Made by a program: the position numbers and the translations under genes | From: Pseudooceanicola sp050897975 | GTDB taxonomy: Bacteria > Pseudomonadota > Alphaproteobacteria > Rhodobacterales > Rhodobacteraceae | Direction of reading: 5' to 3' | Length of the DNA: 64,000 bases | NCBI RefSeq assembly: GCF_050897975.1 | Contig: NZ_JBPAXY010000004.1 | Coordinates: 501,048-565,047, forward strand | Part shown: piece by piece, positions 33,739 through 43,882 of the stretch | How the letters are laid out: the number at the start of each line of letters is the position of its first letter | Position numbering within the stretch: position 1 is the first letter of the stretch | The notes under the pieces: generated by a model | What the model was told of the DNA's origin: nothing | The model's database searches: none | The model's input: the letters and a program-made list of their open reading frames with translations, nothing else

Positions 33739-33825
33739 GACCTGATCAGGGGGTCATGAATACCTGACTACCCTACGGCAGGGTTTCGGCGCTTTCTGAT
33801 GGCATATTTCATCAGGAGTTTTCCA

Positions 33826-34665
33826 ATGACGATCAAAGTCTTCACCGGCGCCCTGGCCGCCGGGCTCTTTTCCCTTGCCGGCCCTGCCCTTGCCGAAGGC
33901 CAGTGCGGCGTCGTGCAGATCAACCGGATCACCGCCATCAAGGTCAGCTCGGCCACCGACAGTTCTCTGAACACCGCCGTCTTCGACCTGATGGGCGCCA
34001 TGGCCGAAGCCCAGGCCGCGGCCAACGCCGATCTGGCCGAGGGGATCCCCGCCTCGATGGGGCCCAAGGGCCAGGTCCTGAAGGCGATGCTGAAATCCTC
34101 GGCCGGGCTGAAGGTCGGCGCCGTCGCCTCGGACGGGATCCCGGGGCTGATCGAGTCGATCGCCGAGACCCGCAACGATGCGGACGACCTCTATCTGTCG
34201 CTGTCCGGCGAGCGCGGGGACGAGGCCGCCTTCTGGCCCGCGCCGAACGAAACCTTCTCGATCCAGCAGGAGCATTCCGAGGATATCATCGGGCAGAAAT
34301 CCCTGGTGTCCGAGGTCATGGGGGTGTTCAACCAGACCGAACTGGCGATCAAGTTCTACGACTGGGACGGCGGGTCGCGCGATGATTACCTGGGCGAGGC
34401 GATCATTCCGCTGGATCAGGTCGGCAAGGGGCCGCAGACCACGCTGGCCATGACCGCCGACCATGGCGGGGTGATCTATGGGGTGCAGTACCAGGTGCTG
34501 CCAGTGGATTGCGACGGCGCCGCAGCGGGCATGTACAAGACGATCCGCCGGGCCAACAGCGGCGGCGGCCTGGAGGAACGGGAACGGATCAACATGCTTT
34601 GGGGGCCGGTGGCGCTGCAATTGCAGATCGAATGGATGACCCAGGGCGTCGAGGTGAAGCTCTGA
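33826..34665 (+). CDS. Secreted hypothetical protein with a C2-like segment
   Basis: 279 residues. A clear signal peptide (MTIKVFTGALAAGLFSLAGP, cleavage after ALA) is followed by a helical region (MGAMAEAQAAANADLAEGI) and then ETRNDADDLYLSLSG and AIKFYDWDGGSRDDYLGEA. The latter resembles the acidic loops of calcium-binding C2 or similar beta-sandwich domains. Function unknown; export to the periplasm or outside is expected. CAGGAG precedes the ATG at 33826, excluding one 27 bp earlier. A bidirectional terminator follows. Confidence 0.7.
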   Translation: MTIKVFTGALAAGLFSLAGPALAEGQCGVVQINRITAIKVSSATDSSLNTAVFDLMGAMAEAQAAANADLAEGIPASMGPKGQVLKAMLKSSAGLKVGAVASDGIPGLIESIAETRNDADDLYLSLSGERGDEAAFWPAPNETFSIQQEHSEDIIGQKSLVSEVMGVFNQTELAIKFYDWDGGSRDDYLGEAIIPLDQVGKGPQTTLAMTADHGGVIYGVQYQVLPVDCDGAAAGMYKTIRRANSGGGLEERERINMLWGPVALQLQIEWMTQGVEVKL

Positions 34666-34711
34666 CAGCCAGGGGGGGCGCGCCCAAGCGGGCCGCGCCC
34701 GCAAAAGAAAC

Positions 34712-34738
34712 GGGGCGGGATCTGCCGGATCCCGCCCC
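34712..34738. terminator. Bidirectional terminator between convergent genes
   Basis: GGGGCGGGATC and GATCCCGCCCC form a perfect 11-bp stem with a 5-nt loop. TTTGTCTTT follows on the plus strand and GTTTCTTTT on the minus strand, serving the secreted protein gene and the hydroxybutyryl-CoA dehydrogenase gene. Confidence 0.8.
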
Positions 34739-34763
34739 TTTGTCTTTGCTCGCCTGGCGCGCC

Positions 34764-35642
34764 TCAGCGCGTCGGCACCGGCGTTTCGCCGCGGTAGTCG
34801 TAGAAACCGCGCCCGGTCTTGCGGCCCAACCAGCCGGCCTCGACATATTTCGTCAGTAGGGGGCAGGGGCGGTACTTGGTATCCGCCAGCCCGTCGTGCA
34901 GCACGTTCATGATCGCCAGGCAGGTGTCCAGCCCGATGAAATCGGCCAGCTCCAGCGGGCCCATCGGGTGGTTGGCGCCCAGCTTCATCGCCTCGTCGAT
35001 GGACCGTACGTTGCCGACGCCCTCATACAGCGTATAGACCGCCTCGTTGATCATCGGCATCAGGATGCGGTTGACGATGAAGGCTGGGAAATCCTCGGCG
35101 CTGGAGGCGGTCTTGCCCAGGGTTTCAACCACCTTCAGGCAAGCCTCGTAGGTTTCCTGGTCGGTGGCGATGCCGCGGATCAGCTCGACCAGCTGCATCA
35201 CCGGCACCGGGTTCATGAAGTGGAACCCCATGAATTTTTCGGGCCGGTCGGTGCGCGAGGCCAGACGGGTGATCGAGATCGACGAGGTGTTCGAGGTCAG
35301 GATCGTCGAGGGTTTCAGATGCGGCAGAAGGTCGGCAAAGATCGCCTCCTTCACATGTTCCTTCTCGGTCGCCGCCTCGATCACCAGATCGGTGGGGCCC
35401 AGGTCGGTCAGCTTCAGCGTGGTCGAGATGCGCGCCAGCGCCGCCGCCTTCTCCTCCTCCGGGATCTTGCCGCGGCTGACCTGCCGTTCCAGGTTCTTGG
35501 TGATCGTCGCCAGACCGCGATCCAGCGCTTCCTGGCTGATGTCGTTCAGCAGCACATCATAGCCCGCCAAGGCGAAGACATGGGCAATACCGTTGCCCAT
35601 CTGGCCCGCGCCCACCACGCCTACCGATTTGATCTCGACCAC
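34764..35642 (-). CDS. 3-Hydroxybutyryl-CoA dehydrogenase
   Basis: 292 residues starting with a GTG at 35642 (VEIKSVGVVGAGQMGNGIAH), supported by AAGGAGG five bases upstream; an upstream ATG at 35699 lacks this. GAGQMG binds NAD(P), SNTSSISITRLA and GFHFMNPVPVMQLVE contain the catalytic region, and the C-terminal helical domain (PAFIVNRILMPMINEAVY, HPMGPLELADFIGLD) is complete. It interconverts acetoacetyl-CoA and 3-hydroxybutyryl-CoA, feeding crotonyl-CoA toward CcrA or butyrate/PHB metabolism. hbdA-type. Confidence 0.92.
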   Translation of the reverse strand: MVEIKSVGVVGAGQMGNGIAHVFALAGYDVLLNDISQEALDRGLATITKNLERQVSRGKIPEEEKAAALARISTTLKLTDLGPTDLVIEAATEKEHVKEAIFADLLPHLKPSTILTSNTSSISITRLASRTDRPEKFMGFHFMNPVPVMQLVELIRGIATDQETYEACLKVVETLGKTASSAEDFPAFIVNRILMPMINEAVYTLYEGVGNVRSIDEAMKLGANHPMGPLELADFIGLDTCLAIMNVLHDGLADTKYRPCPLLTKYVEAGWLGRKTGRGFYDYRGETPVPTR

Positions 35643-35773
35643 GTCAGCCTCCTTTGCGGTGTTCGCGCGCAATGTGGACCGGCAGCGCCCCCGCCGCAAG
35701 CCCCGGGCGCCCCTTAGGCCTTTGGCAAGCTTTGCCCGCCAGACTGGCGGATGGGTGACTATTGGTGGGTGTG

Positions 35774-36613
35774 ATGAGCTTTGACAAACCGGGCCGGGCT
35801 GGCCTTGATTATCTTCCGTGCCGCTACGGGCGGTGCAAGACCCTGTTCCGGGGGCCGAAACGGCGGCTGGACGCGCCCTTTGTGGCCTATCTGGGCGGGG
35901 CGGAAACCTATGGACGATTCATCGCCCATCCCTATCCGGCGATCCTCGAGGAACGGCTGGGCCTGGGGGCGGTGAACCTCGGCTGGGCCAATGCCGGGGT
36001 GGATGCCTTCCTCGGCGATCCCGACCTTTTGCAGGTGGTGGGCCAGGCGCGGGTCGCGGTGATCCGCCTGCCGGGGGCGCAGAACATGTCCAATCGCTTC
36101 TATTCCGTGCATCCGCGCCGCAACGACCGCTTCGTCCAGGCCTCGACCCTGTTGCAGACGGTCTATCGCGAGGTGGATTTCACCGAATTCCACTTTACCC
36201 GCCACCTGCTGGGCGCTCTGCACGAGCGGGCCCCGGAACGTTTCGCCCTGCTGCGCGAAGAGTTGCAATCGGCCTGGGTGGCCCGGATGGGGCAGCTGCT
36301 GGACCGGATCCCGGTGCCAGTGGTGCTGCTGTGGTTCGCCGACCGTCCCCCACCCCGCGCGGAAGAGGCCGAGGGGCCGGATCTCGATCTGGACCCGCTT
36401 TTCGTCACCGACCAGATGATCGAGGCCCTGCGCCCCCGGGTCAACGCCCTGGTCCAAGTGGTGCCCTCCGAGGCCGCCCGGGCCGAGGGCACGCGCGGCA
36501 TGGTCTTTGCCGCGATGGAGGCCCCGGCAGCAGCCGAACAGCTGTCCTCTGCCGCTCACGGTGAGGTGGCCGAGGCGCTGACCCCGGTGCTGAAGGCGAT
36601 CCTCGAAAGCTGA
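35774..36613 (+). CDS. DUF6473 family protein
   Basis: 279 residues beginning MSFDKPGRAGLDYLPCRYG, with the RGPKRRL, AYLGGAETYGRFI and VNLGWANAGVDAFLGD motifs of the Rhodobacteraceae DUF6473 family. The last resembles the SGNH-hydrolase-like first block, and a Rossmann-like fold acting on small surface molecules is possible, but function is unknown. The family start is at 35774; an upstream TTG is not needed. It is divergent from the hydroxybutyryl-CoA dehydrogenase gene. Confidence 0.8.
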   Translation: MSFDKPGRAGLDYLPCRYGRCKTLFRGPKRRLDAPFVAYLGGAETYGRFIAHPYPAILEERLGLGAVNLGWANAGVDAFLGDPDLLQVVGQARVAVIRLPGAQNMSNRFYSVHPRRNDRFVQASTLLQTVYREVDFTEFHFTRHLLGALHERAPERFALLREELQSAWVARMGQLLDRIPVPVVLLWFADRPPPRAEEAEGPDLDLDPLFVTDQMIEALRPRVNALVQVVPSEAARAEGTRGMVFAAMEAPAAAEQLSSAAHGEVAEALTPVLKAILES

Positions 36614-36745
36614 CCCCCCGGTGGTGCCGCTTCTGCGCCATCGAGGCGCCTCGGCGGCGGGGCGCGGTTGGCCCCGGTAGAGCTGTTCGGAGGGCGGGGT
36701 TTTGTCCGGGCCGTCGCGTTTGTTTTCGGCCCGTGCCGGGCCGAA

Positions 36746-36778
36746 GCCTCCGGCGGGGATATTTCTGGCAATGAGAAG
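36746..36778 (+). repeat. Dispersed intergenic repeat, copy 5 (short form)
   Basis: CCTCCGGCGGGGATATTTCT continues GGCAATGAGAAG. It faces copy 6 as an inverted pair ~130 bp apart, between the convergent DUF6473 and etfA genes. Confidence 0.75.
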
Positions 36779-36910
36779 CGTAAGGAGAGGGCGCCTGAAA
36801 GCCCCGATCGCCCCCCGGCTGAGATCTGGGCCAACGGCGGCGCTGGCACCCTTGTTGGCGGATTTGGCAGCCGGGGGCGGGCTGGGGCTTTGGCGTGCAT
36901 CGCCCCCTCT

Positions 36911-36974
36911 CTTCTCATTGCCAAAAATATCCCGGGGGGAATTGAGCCGCAGGCTCAAGGGGGGCAGAGCCCCC
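36911..36974 (-). repeat. Dispersed intergenic repeat, copy 6 (long form, inverted)
   Basis: On the minus strand: GGGGGCTCTGCCCC, CCTTGAGCCTGCGGCTCAAT, CCCCCCGGGATATTTTTGGC and AATGAGAAG. It is the fullest long-form copy. Confidence 0.75.
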
Positions 36975-36994
36975 TGCCGCCCGCTCAGACAGCA

Positions 36995-37020
36995 AAAGGC
37001 CCGCCGTGGGGCGGGCCTTT
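36995..37020 (-). terminator. Intrinsic terminator after etfA
   Basis: AAAGGCCCGCC and GGCGGGCCTTT form a perfect 11-bp stem with a GTGG loop; the minus strand continues TTTTGCT. It lies 25 bp past the etfA stop. Confidence 0.82.
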
Positions 37021-37044
37021 CGGGTGTCAAAGGGCGCTGACGCC

Positions 37045-37970
37045 TTACAGCTTCTCGACCAGCTCCGGCACGGCGTCGAAGAGGTCGGCGACCAGGCCGT
37101 AGTCGGCCACCTGGAAGATCGGCGCCTCTTCGTCCTTGTTGATCGCCACGATGACCTTGCTGTCCTTCATCCCCGCGAGGTGCTGGATCGCCCCCGAGAT
37201 GCCGACGGCCACGTAGAGCTCGGGCGCCACGACCTTGCCGGTCTGACCCACCTGCCAGTCGTTCGGCGCAAAGCCCGAATCGACCGCGGCGCGAGACGCG
37301 CCCACGGCGGCGCCCAGCTTGTCGGCCAGTTTCTCGATCAGGGCGAAGTTCTCTTCGGACCCCACGCCACGGCCGCCGGAAACGACGATGCCGGCCGAGG
37401 TCAGCTCGGGGCGGTCCGAGGTCGCGACCTTGTCTTCGACCCAGCTCGACAGGGCCGGATCGGCGGCGGCGGCGACGCTTTCCACGGGTGCCGAACCACC
37501 GTCACCGGCGGCGTCGAAGGTCGAGGTGCGGAAGGTGATAACCTTCTTTTCATCCTTCGACTTTACCGTCTGAATCGCGTTGCCGGCATAGATGGGACGC
37601 TCGAAGGTATCGGCGTCGACCACGGCGGTGACGTCGGACAGGATCATCACGTCCAGCAGGGCGGCGACGCGGGGCAGGATGTTCTTCGCATCCGTCGTGG
37701 CGGGGGCCACGATGTGCGAATAGTCCGCGCCCAACGCGGCGACCAGGGCCGAGACGGGCTCGGCCAGGCGGTGGCCGTAAAGGGCGTCCTCGGCGACCAG
37801 CACCTTGGCGACACCGGCGATCTTGGCGGCCTCTTCGGCGGCGCCCTGGGCGCTTTCGCCGACGCAAAGCACGGTCACGTCGCCCAGTTTCGCGGCGGCC
37901 GAGACGGCCTTGGCGGTGGCATCCAGGCCCAGGGCCCCATCGGTGATTTCAGCAAGCAGAAGAACGGCCA

Positions 37971-37971
<1 letters not shown>
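37045..37971 (-). CDS. etfA: Electron transfer flavoprotein alpha subunit
   Basis: 308 residues. The C-terminal FAD-binding domain contains GIVVSGGRGVGSEENF and YVAVGISGAIQHLAGMKDSK with VAINKDEEAPIFQVADYG, as in ETF alpha chains. With EtfB it collects electrons from acyl-CoA and N-methyl amine dehydrogenases and passes them to ETF:quinone oxidoreductase. Its ATG overlaps the etfB TAA by one base. Neighbouring genes (hydroxybutyryl-CoA dehydrogenase, dimethylglycine-dehydrogenase-like protein) include likely electron donors. Confidence 0.96.
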
Positions 37972-38729
<758 letters not shown>

Positions 38730-39121
38730 ATGCGGTCACTCCCTTTGCATTTGGGCCCGGCTGGATTCGGCGCGGCCCTTCTTCTCCCCGGAGTTGATAT
38801 AGGCTCCGTTCTCGCGTTGACAGGCCAAAAGGGACGCTCAGTGACACGGCAACGTCACGTTTTTTCCGCGATGCGGCGATTGTCCCGCTGCGCGGACAGG
38901 CTATGCGCGGCGCGCGACAGGTCATGCCGGGCGCTCATGATCCGGGCGACCCGGGGGCGTGTGACGGGGCCTTTGCGGCGGGGCAGAGGGCGAAAAGCGG
39001 CGCCGATCCGGGCCGAGGTCGCATTCGGGCGACTTTGCGTCGGCTGGACCCTTCGGAATCTGTCGGTCCTGCTAAAGCTGAGCCGGATAGCGTTCAGGCC
39101 GTGCTTCAGGGAAAGGTCATC
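38730..39121. other. Divergent promoter region between etfB and the GcvT-type flavoprotein gene
   Basis: 392 bp without a gene I can support. It must contain both promoters. I see no strong palindrome or repeat copy; the frames that are open here lack codon bias. Confidence 0.4.
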
Positions 39122-41617
39122 ATGAAAACCAATGTCAAAGCTCTTGTCGTCGGCGGTGGTGCCGTCGGCACCTCCATTGCCTACCATCTGGCCAAGGCCG
39201 GCTGGCAGGATGTGATGCTGCTGGAGCGGGACGAGCTGACCTCGGGCTCGACCTGGCACGCGGCCGGTCTGCTGCCGCTCTTCAACATGAGCTATGCCAC
39301 CACCCACATTCACAAATACTCGGTCGATTTCTACAAGACCCTGGAAGAAGAGACCGGGCTGAATGCCGGTTTCTCGGTCGTGGGCAACCTGCGCATGGCG
39401 CAGACGCAAGAGCGCATGGACGAATACATGGTCTATGCCACTACCGCCGAAACCTGCGGTGTGCCCTATGAATGGATGAGCCCCGCCCAGATCAAGGAGC
39501 GGTGGCCTCTGGTCAATATCGAGGGGCTGAAGGGCGCGATTTATCACCCCACCGATGGCTACATCAACCCGGCCGACGTCACCATGGCCATGGCCAAGGG
39601 CGCCCGGCAGCGCGGCGTGACGATCGAGCGCAAGTGGCAGGTGGACGGCTATCATTGGACCGGCGAGGCCTGGGAGGTGACCTGCACCAAGATGGTGGAG
39701 AAGGGCGGCAACCTGGTGCCCTCGGACGAGCAGATCGTCATCACCGCCGAGCATGTGGTGACCGCCACCGGCAACCACGCACAGCGCACCGCGCGCCTGC
39801 TGGGCATCAAGATGCCCGCCATCCCGGTGGAGCACCAGTTCATCGTCACCGAACCCGACCCCGAACTGGTGGCCTATCGCAACGCGGGCGGCGAAGAGCA
39901 CCCGGTGCTGCGCGATGCCGACGCCAAGTGGTACGTGCGCGAGGAACGCGGCGGCTGGATCCTGGGCCCCTATGAGCTGAACGCGCCCGCGCGCTTCCGT
40001 TTCGGCGTGCCCGACAGCTTCCGCGCCGACCTCTTCCCGCTGGATCTGGAGCGGATCGAGGAAGAGTATATGTCGATGATCCATCGTCTGCCCTCCTCGG
40101 AAACCGTGGGTCTGAAGGACGATTTCAACGGGCCCATCTGCTATACCCCCGACGGCAACCCGCTGGTCGGTCCGGCGCCGGGTCTGCGCAACATGTGGCT
40201 GGCCGAGGGCTTCTCCTTCGGGATCACCGCCGCCGGTGGCACCGGCTATTACCTGGCGCAGATGATGGTGGAAGGGGAGGCCGAGATCGACATGGCCTCG
40301 CTGGATCCCAAGCGCTACGGCAGCTGGCAGACCAACGACTGGGCCGTGGCCAAGAACGAAGAGGCCTACGAGCACGTCTTCATCCTGCACCACCCCGACG
40401 AGGAACGCGAAGCGGCCCGCCCGCTGCGCACCGCGCCCGCCTATGACCGCCAGAAGGCCGCAGGCGCGCAGTTCGGCCAGGTGAACGGCTGGGAACGCCC
40501 CAACTACTACGCCCCCGAAGGCTTTGACGATCACGCATCGCGCAGCTTCCGTCGCGGCGGCTGGTGGCAATATGCGGTGGAAGAGGCCAAGGCCGTGCGC
40601 GAGGGCGTGGGCCTGATCGACGCCACCGCCTTCACCAAGCACACGGTGACCGGCAATGGCGCGACCGAGTTCCTCGATCGCTTCACCTGCAACAAGTTGC
40701 CCAAGGTGGGCCGGATCAACCTGACCTACGCCCTGACCTCGGCAGGCACCACGCGCACCGAATATACCATCGTGCGCAATGGCGAGAATGCCTACTATCT
40801 GGTCTCGGCGGGCGCCTGGACGGCCTATGACCAGGACTACCTGGTGAAGGCCGCCGAGGACTTCATGGCCGAGACCGGCAAGCTGGTCATCGTGCAGGAC
40901 GTGACCACCCAGTGGGGCGTCTTCGCCATTGCGGGCCCCAAATCCCGCGACGTGCTGAAGAAGCTGATCCGCGACGCCGAGCCCGAAACCGCGCTGTCCA
41001 ACAAGCGGTTCCCCTGGCTGTCGGCGCGGCAGATCGAACTGGGCATGGTGCCGGTGAACGCCATCCGCGTGGCCTATACCGGCGAGCTGGGCTGGGAGCT
41101 GCATCACCCGATCGAGATGCAGAACCACCTCTGGGACCGCCTGGTCGAGGCCGGGGCCGAGTTCGACATGAAGCTGGTTGGCGCCCGCGCCCAGAACTGG
41201 CTGCGTCAGGAGAAATCCTACCGTGCCTTCGGCACCGAGCTGGGCCGCGACGCGACCCCGGCCGAGGCCGACCTGCCGCGCTTCATAGACCTGTCGAAAG
41301 AGTTCTTCGGCAAGGAGGCGATGGTGGCCAAGGGCATCCGCTCGAAATGCGTCACCCTGCTGATCGACGGGCCCGACGATGCCGATCCCTGGGGCCGCGA
41401 GGCGCTGTATCTCGATGGCACCAAGGTCGGGCGTCTGACCTCGGGCGGCTATTCGGTGGCCTTCGGCAAGTCCATCGGCATGGGCTATGTCGACCCGGCG
41501 CTGGCCACGGTGGGCCAGAAGCTGAAGGTGAAGATGTTCGACCAGCTGTGGGACGCCGAGATCGTCGAGGACAGCCCCTACGATCCGAAGAACGCCACCA
41601 TCCGCCTGGACGGCTGA
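39122..41617 (+). CDS. Dimethylglycine/sarcosine dehydrogenase-like flavoprotein with GcvT domain
   Basis: 831 residues. Residues ~1-370 are a D-amino-acid-oxidase-type FAD domain (VVGGGAVGTSIAYHLAKAGW, then SGSTWHAAGLLPLFN, whose His matches the covalent flavin-linking position of dimethylglycine dehydrogenase). A short FAO_M linker follows, then GcvT aminomethyltransferase N- and C-terminal domains (RVAYTGELGWELHHP, GYSVAFGKSIGMGYVDP). Such enzymes demethylate N-methyl amino acids to tetrahydrofolate and ETF. Placement back to back with etfBA supports this. The exact substrate cannot be read. ATG at 39122 has AGGGAAAGG upstream. Confidence 0.85.
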   Translation: MKTNVKALVVGGGAVGTSIAYHLAKAGWQDVMLLERDELTSGSTWHAAGLLPLFNMSYATTHIHKYSVDFYKTLEEETGLNAGFSVVGNLRMAQTQERMDEYMVYATTAETCGVPYEWMSPAQIKERWPLVNIEGLKGAIYHPTDGYINPADVTMAMAKGARQRGVTIERKWQVDGYHWTGEAWEVTCTKMVEKGGNLVPSDEQIVITAEHVVTATGNHAQRTARLLGIKMPAIPVEHQFIVTEPDPELVAYRNAGGEEHPVLRDADAKWYVREERGGWILGPYELNAPARFRFGVPDSFRADLFPLDLERIEEEYMSMIHRLPSSETVGLKDDFNGPICYTPDGNPLVGPAPGLRNMWLAEGFSFGITAAGGTGYYLAQMMVEGEAEIDMASLDPKRYGSWQTNDWAVAKNEEAYEHVFILHHPDEEREAARPLRTAPAYDRQKAAGAQFGQVNGWERPNYYAPEGFDDHASRSFRRGGWWQYAVEEAKAVREGVGLIDATAFTKHTVTGNGATEFLDRFTCNKLPKVGRINLTYALTSAGTTRTEYTIVRNGENAYYLVSAGAWTAYDQDYLVKAAEDFMAETGKLVIVQDVTTQWGVFAIAGPKSRDVLKKLIRDAEPETALSNKRFPWLSARQIELGMVPVNAIRVAYTGELGWELHHPIEMQNHLWDRLVEAGAEFDMKLVGARAQNWLRQEKSYRAFGTELGRDATPAEADLPRFIDLSKEFFGKEAMVAKGIRSKCVTLLIDGPDDADPWGREALYLDGTKVGRLTSGGYSVAFGKSIGMGYVDPALATVGQKLKVKMFDQLWDAEIVEDSPYDPKNATIRLDG

Positions 41618-41650
41618 CGCAGGCACTCGGGTATCGGCCCCCGGGCCGAT

Positions 41651-41683
41651 GCCTCCGGCGGGAGTATTTTCGGCCATCGAATG
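41651..41683 (+). repeat. Dispersed intergenic repeat, copy 7 (GGAGTATTT...CATCGAATG subtype)
   Basis: CCTCCGGCGGGAGTATTTTC followed by GGCCATCGAATGG, sharing the CATCGAATG end with copy 1. It lies between two convergent genes. Confidence 0.65.
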
Positions 41684-41751
41684 GACAGGACGCGCGCGGG
41701 CAACCGGGCGCGTCTTTTCGTTTCGGGGCGCTGCCTCCGGGCGGCGGGCAG

Positions 41752-41784
41752 AAAAACGCCCCGGCGGAGGGATCCACCGGGGCG
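41752..41784 (-). terminator. Intrinsic terminator of the purine/ABC operon
   Basis: CGCCCCGG and CCGGGGCG pair around a 12-nt loop and the minus strand continues with TTTTT, 24 bp past the substrate-binding-protein stop. Confidence 0.8.
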
Positions 41785-41808
41785 CTGCTGTCTGTCAGGC
41801 GGGGCCGC

Positions 41809-42903
41809 TTATTGCGGGACCGAACCTTCGATGCCTTCGACGTAGAACATCATGCCGCCCAGGGTGCCGTCATCGGCCACTTCACCCTCGGCCAGCCAGT
41901 CCGAGCCGTCCTGCTTTTTCAGCGGGCCGGTGAACGGGTGGTACTCGCCCGCGGCGATGGCGTCGCGCATGGCCTCGGCCTCGGCCTTGACCTCGGCGGG
42001 GACCGCCTCGGTGATCTCGCCGATGCCGACCATGCCGTCACCGATGCCTTCCCAGACCGAATGGCTTTCCCAGGTGCCGTCCATCACCGCTTCGACGCGG
42101 GAGATGTAGTAGGGCGCCCAGTTGTCGATGATCGAGCTGACGCGCGGGCTGGGGGCGTAGTCGGCCATGTCACCGGCCTGGCCGAAGCCGATCACGTTGC
42201 CCGCTTCCTGCGCGGCGGCCAGCGGCGCGGTGCTGTCGGTGTGTTGCAGGATCACGTCTGCGCCCTGTTCGATCAGGGTGCGCGCCGCGTCGGCCTCTTT
42301 CGCCGGGTCCATCCAGGTGTAGAGCCAGATGATCTTGAACTCGACGTCCGGGTTCACCTTCTTGGCGTGGATATAGGCCGAGTTGATGCCGCGCACGACC
42401 TCGGGGATCGGCACCGAGGCGATGTAGCCGATGACGTTCGACTGGGTCATGTGACCGGCAATGGTGCCCTGCACGGCGCGACCTTCGTAGAAGCGGGCCG
42501 AGTAGGCGGACATGTTGTCGGCGGTCTTGTAGCCGGTGGCATGTTCGAAGCGCACATCGGGGAACTTGCCCGCGACGTTCAGCGTCGGATCCATGTAGCC
42601 GAAGGAGGTCGAGAAGATGATGTCGGCGCCGTTCAGGGCCATCTGGGTCATCGCGCGTTCGGCATCGGGGCCTTCGGGCACGTTCTCCTGGTAGACCAGC
42701 TCGACCTTGTCCTCGCCGATGGCCTCGACCATTTGCAGGGCGGATTCATGGTGGTGCTGCGACCAGCCGCCATCGTTGATCGGGCCGACGTAGATGAAGC
42801 CCACCTTGGTCTTCTCTTGGGCGAAGGCGGCGCCGGTCGACAGCGCGGTCATCGCCGCGACAGTGGCGGCCCCGGCCAGGAAACTCCGTTTTTTCAGAAG
42901 CAT
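41809..42903 (-). CDS. BMP-family ABC transporter substrate-binding protein
   Basis: 364 residues with a signal peptide (LLKKRSFLAGAATVAAMTAL, cleavage near AFA). KVGFIYVGPINDGGWSQHHH and the ADIIFSTSFGYMDP and VIGYIASVPIPEVVRGINS segments identify the basic membrane protein/PnrA-like family, which binds nucleosides or purines in the periplasm. Co-operonic xdhABC favours purine bases or nucleosides as the ligand. ATG at 42903 follows GGGAG; the in-frame ATG at 42945 is in the gap. Last gene of the transporter set. Confidence 0.9.
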   Translation of the reverse strand: MLLKKRSFLAGAATVAAMTALSTGAAFAQEKTKVGFIYVGPINDGGWSQHHHESALQMVEAIGEDKVELVYQENVPEGPDAERAMTQMALNGADIIFSTSFGYMDPTLNVAGKFPDVRFEHATGYKTADNMSAYSARFYEGRAVQGTIAGHMTQSNVIGYIASVPIPEVVRGINSAYIHAKKVNPDVEFKIIWLYTWMDPAKEADAARTLIEQGADVILQHTDSTAPLAAAQEAGNVIGFGQAGDMADYAPSPRVSSIIDNWAPYYISRVEAVMDGTWESHSVWEGIGDGMVGIGEITEAVPAEVKAEAEAMRDAIAAGEYHPFTGPLKKQDGSDWLAEGEVADDGTLGGMMFYVEGIEGSVPQ

Positions 42904-42961
42904 AACAATCTCCCATTCTTGGTTTGTTTGGCGCCCTTGGGGCACGCGATTTTGCCAGGCC

Positions 42962-43882
42962 TCACTGCGAGGCGTGGAAGGTACGACCCAGAGAGGCAGG
43001 CGCCCCGCTGCGGTCGAAAGACATCAGGACCAGCACCACGATGGTGATCAGGTACGGGGACATGGAAAGGTATTCTGCGGGAATCGCAACCCCTGCCGCC
43101 TGAAGGTTCAGCTGCAACACCGTCACCCCGCCGAAGAGGTAGGCACCCAGCAGGACGCGCCAGGGCTTCCAGCTGGCGAAGACCACCAGGGCCAGGGCGA
43201 TCCAGCCGACGCCGCCGGTCATCCCTTCGGTCCATTGCGGCACGCGGATCAGGCTGATGTAGGCGCCGCCCAGGCCTGCGCAGGCGCCACCGAAGAGGAT
43301 CGCCAGGATGCGGATGCGGATCACCTTGTAGCCCAGGGCATGGGCCGCGTCGTGGTTCTCGCCCACGGCCTTCAGGATCAGCCCGGCGCGGGTGTATTTC
43401 AGAAAGGCCCAGGTCAGCGCCACCAGCACCAGCCCGGCATAGACCATCGGGTCATGGCTGAAGAGGATCGGGCCCAGCCCGGGCAGATCGCTGAGCGGGC
43501 CCAGATCCAGGCGCGGGCTGGCGGGCGGTTTGATCCCCACATAGCCCTGACCCATCAACGACGACAGGCCCAGCCCGAAGAGGGTCAGTGCCAGGCCAGA
43601 GGCCACCTGATTGGCCAGCGCGAACTGGGTCAGCATGGCAAAGAGGAAGGACAGCACCGCGCCGCCCGCGGCGGCGGCCACGAAGCCCAGCAGGGGCGAG
43701 CCGGTGCCCACGGCCACGGCAAAGCCGCAGATCGCGCCGGTGATCATCATCCCCTCGACCCCGAGGTTCAGCACACCGGCCTTTTCGACGATCAGCTCGC
43801 CAATGGCGGCAATCATCACGGCGGTCGCCGCCACCATCAGCGAGGCGATAAGCAGGGCGGGATTGATCGCAGAGAAATCCAT
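42962..43882 (-). CDS. ABC transporter permease (BMP/nucleoside type), second subunit
   Basis: 306 residues with about eight to nine membrane segments; GELIVEKAGVLNLGVEGMMITGA is the signature of the YufQ/RbsC-like BPD_transp_2 permeases. NHDAAHALGYKVIRIRILAIL contains the cytoplasmic coupling helix. Its start overlaps the stop of the other permease by one base. It pairs with the 43882-44964 product to form the membrane channel of a BMP-type importer. Confidence 0.93.
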   Translation of the reverse strand: MDFSAINPALLIASLMVAATAVMIAAIGELIVEKAGVLNLGVEGMMITGAICGFAVAVGTGSPLLGFVAAAAGGAVLSFLFAMLTQFALANQVASGLALTLFGLGLSSLMGQGYVGIKPPASPRLDLGPLSDLPGLGPILFSHDPMVYAGLVLVALTWAFLKYTRAGLILKAVGENHDAAHALGYKVIRIRILAILFGGACAGLGGAYISLIRVPQWTEGMTGGVGWIALALVVFASWKPWRVLLGAYLFGGVTVLQLNLQAAGVAIPAEYLSMSPYLITIVVLVLMSFDRSGAPASLGRTFHASQ

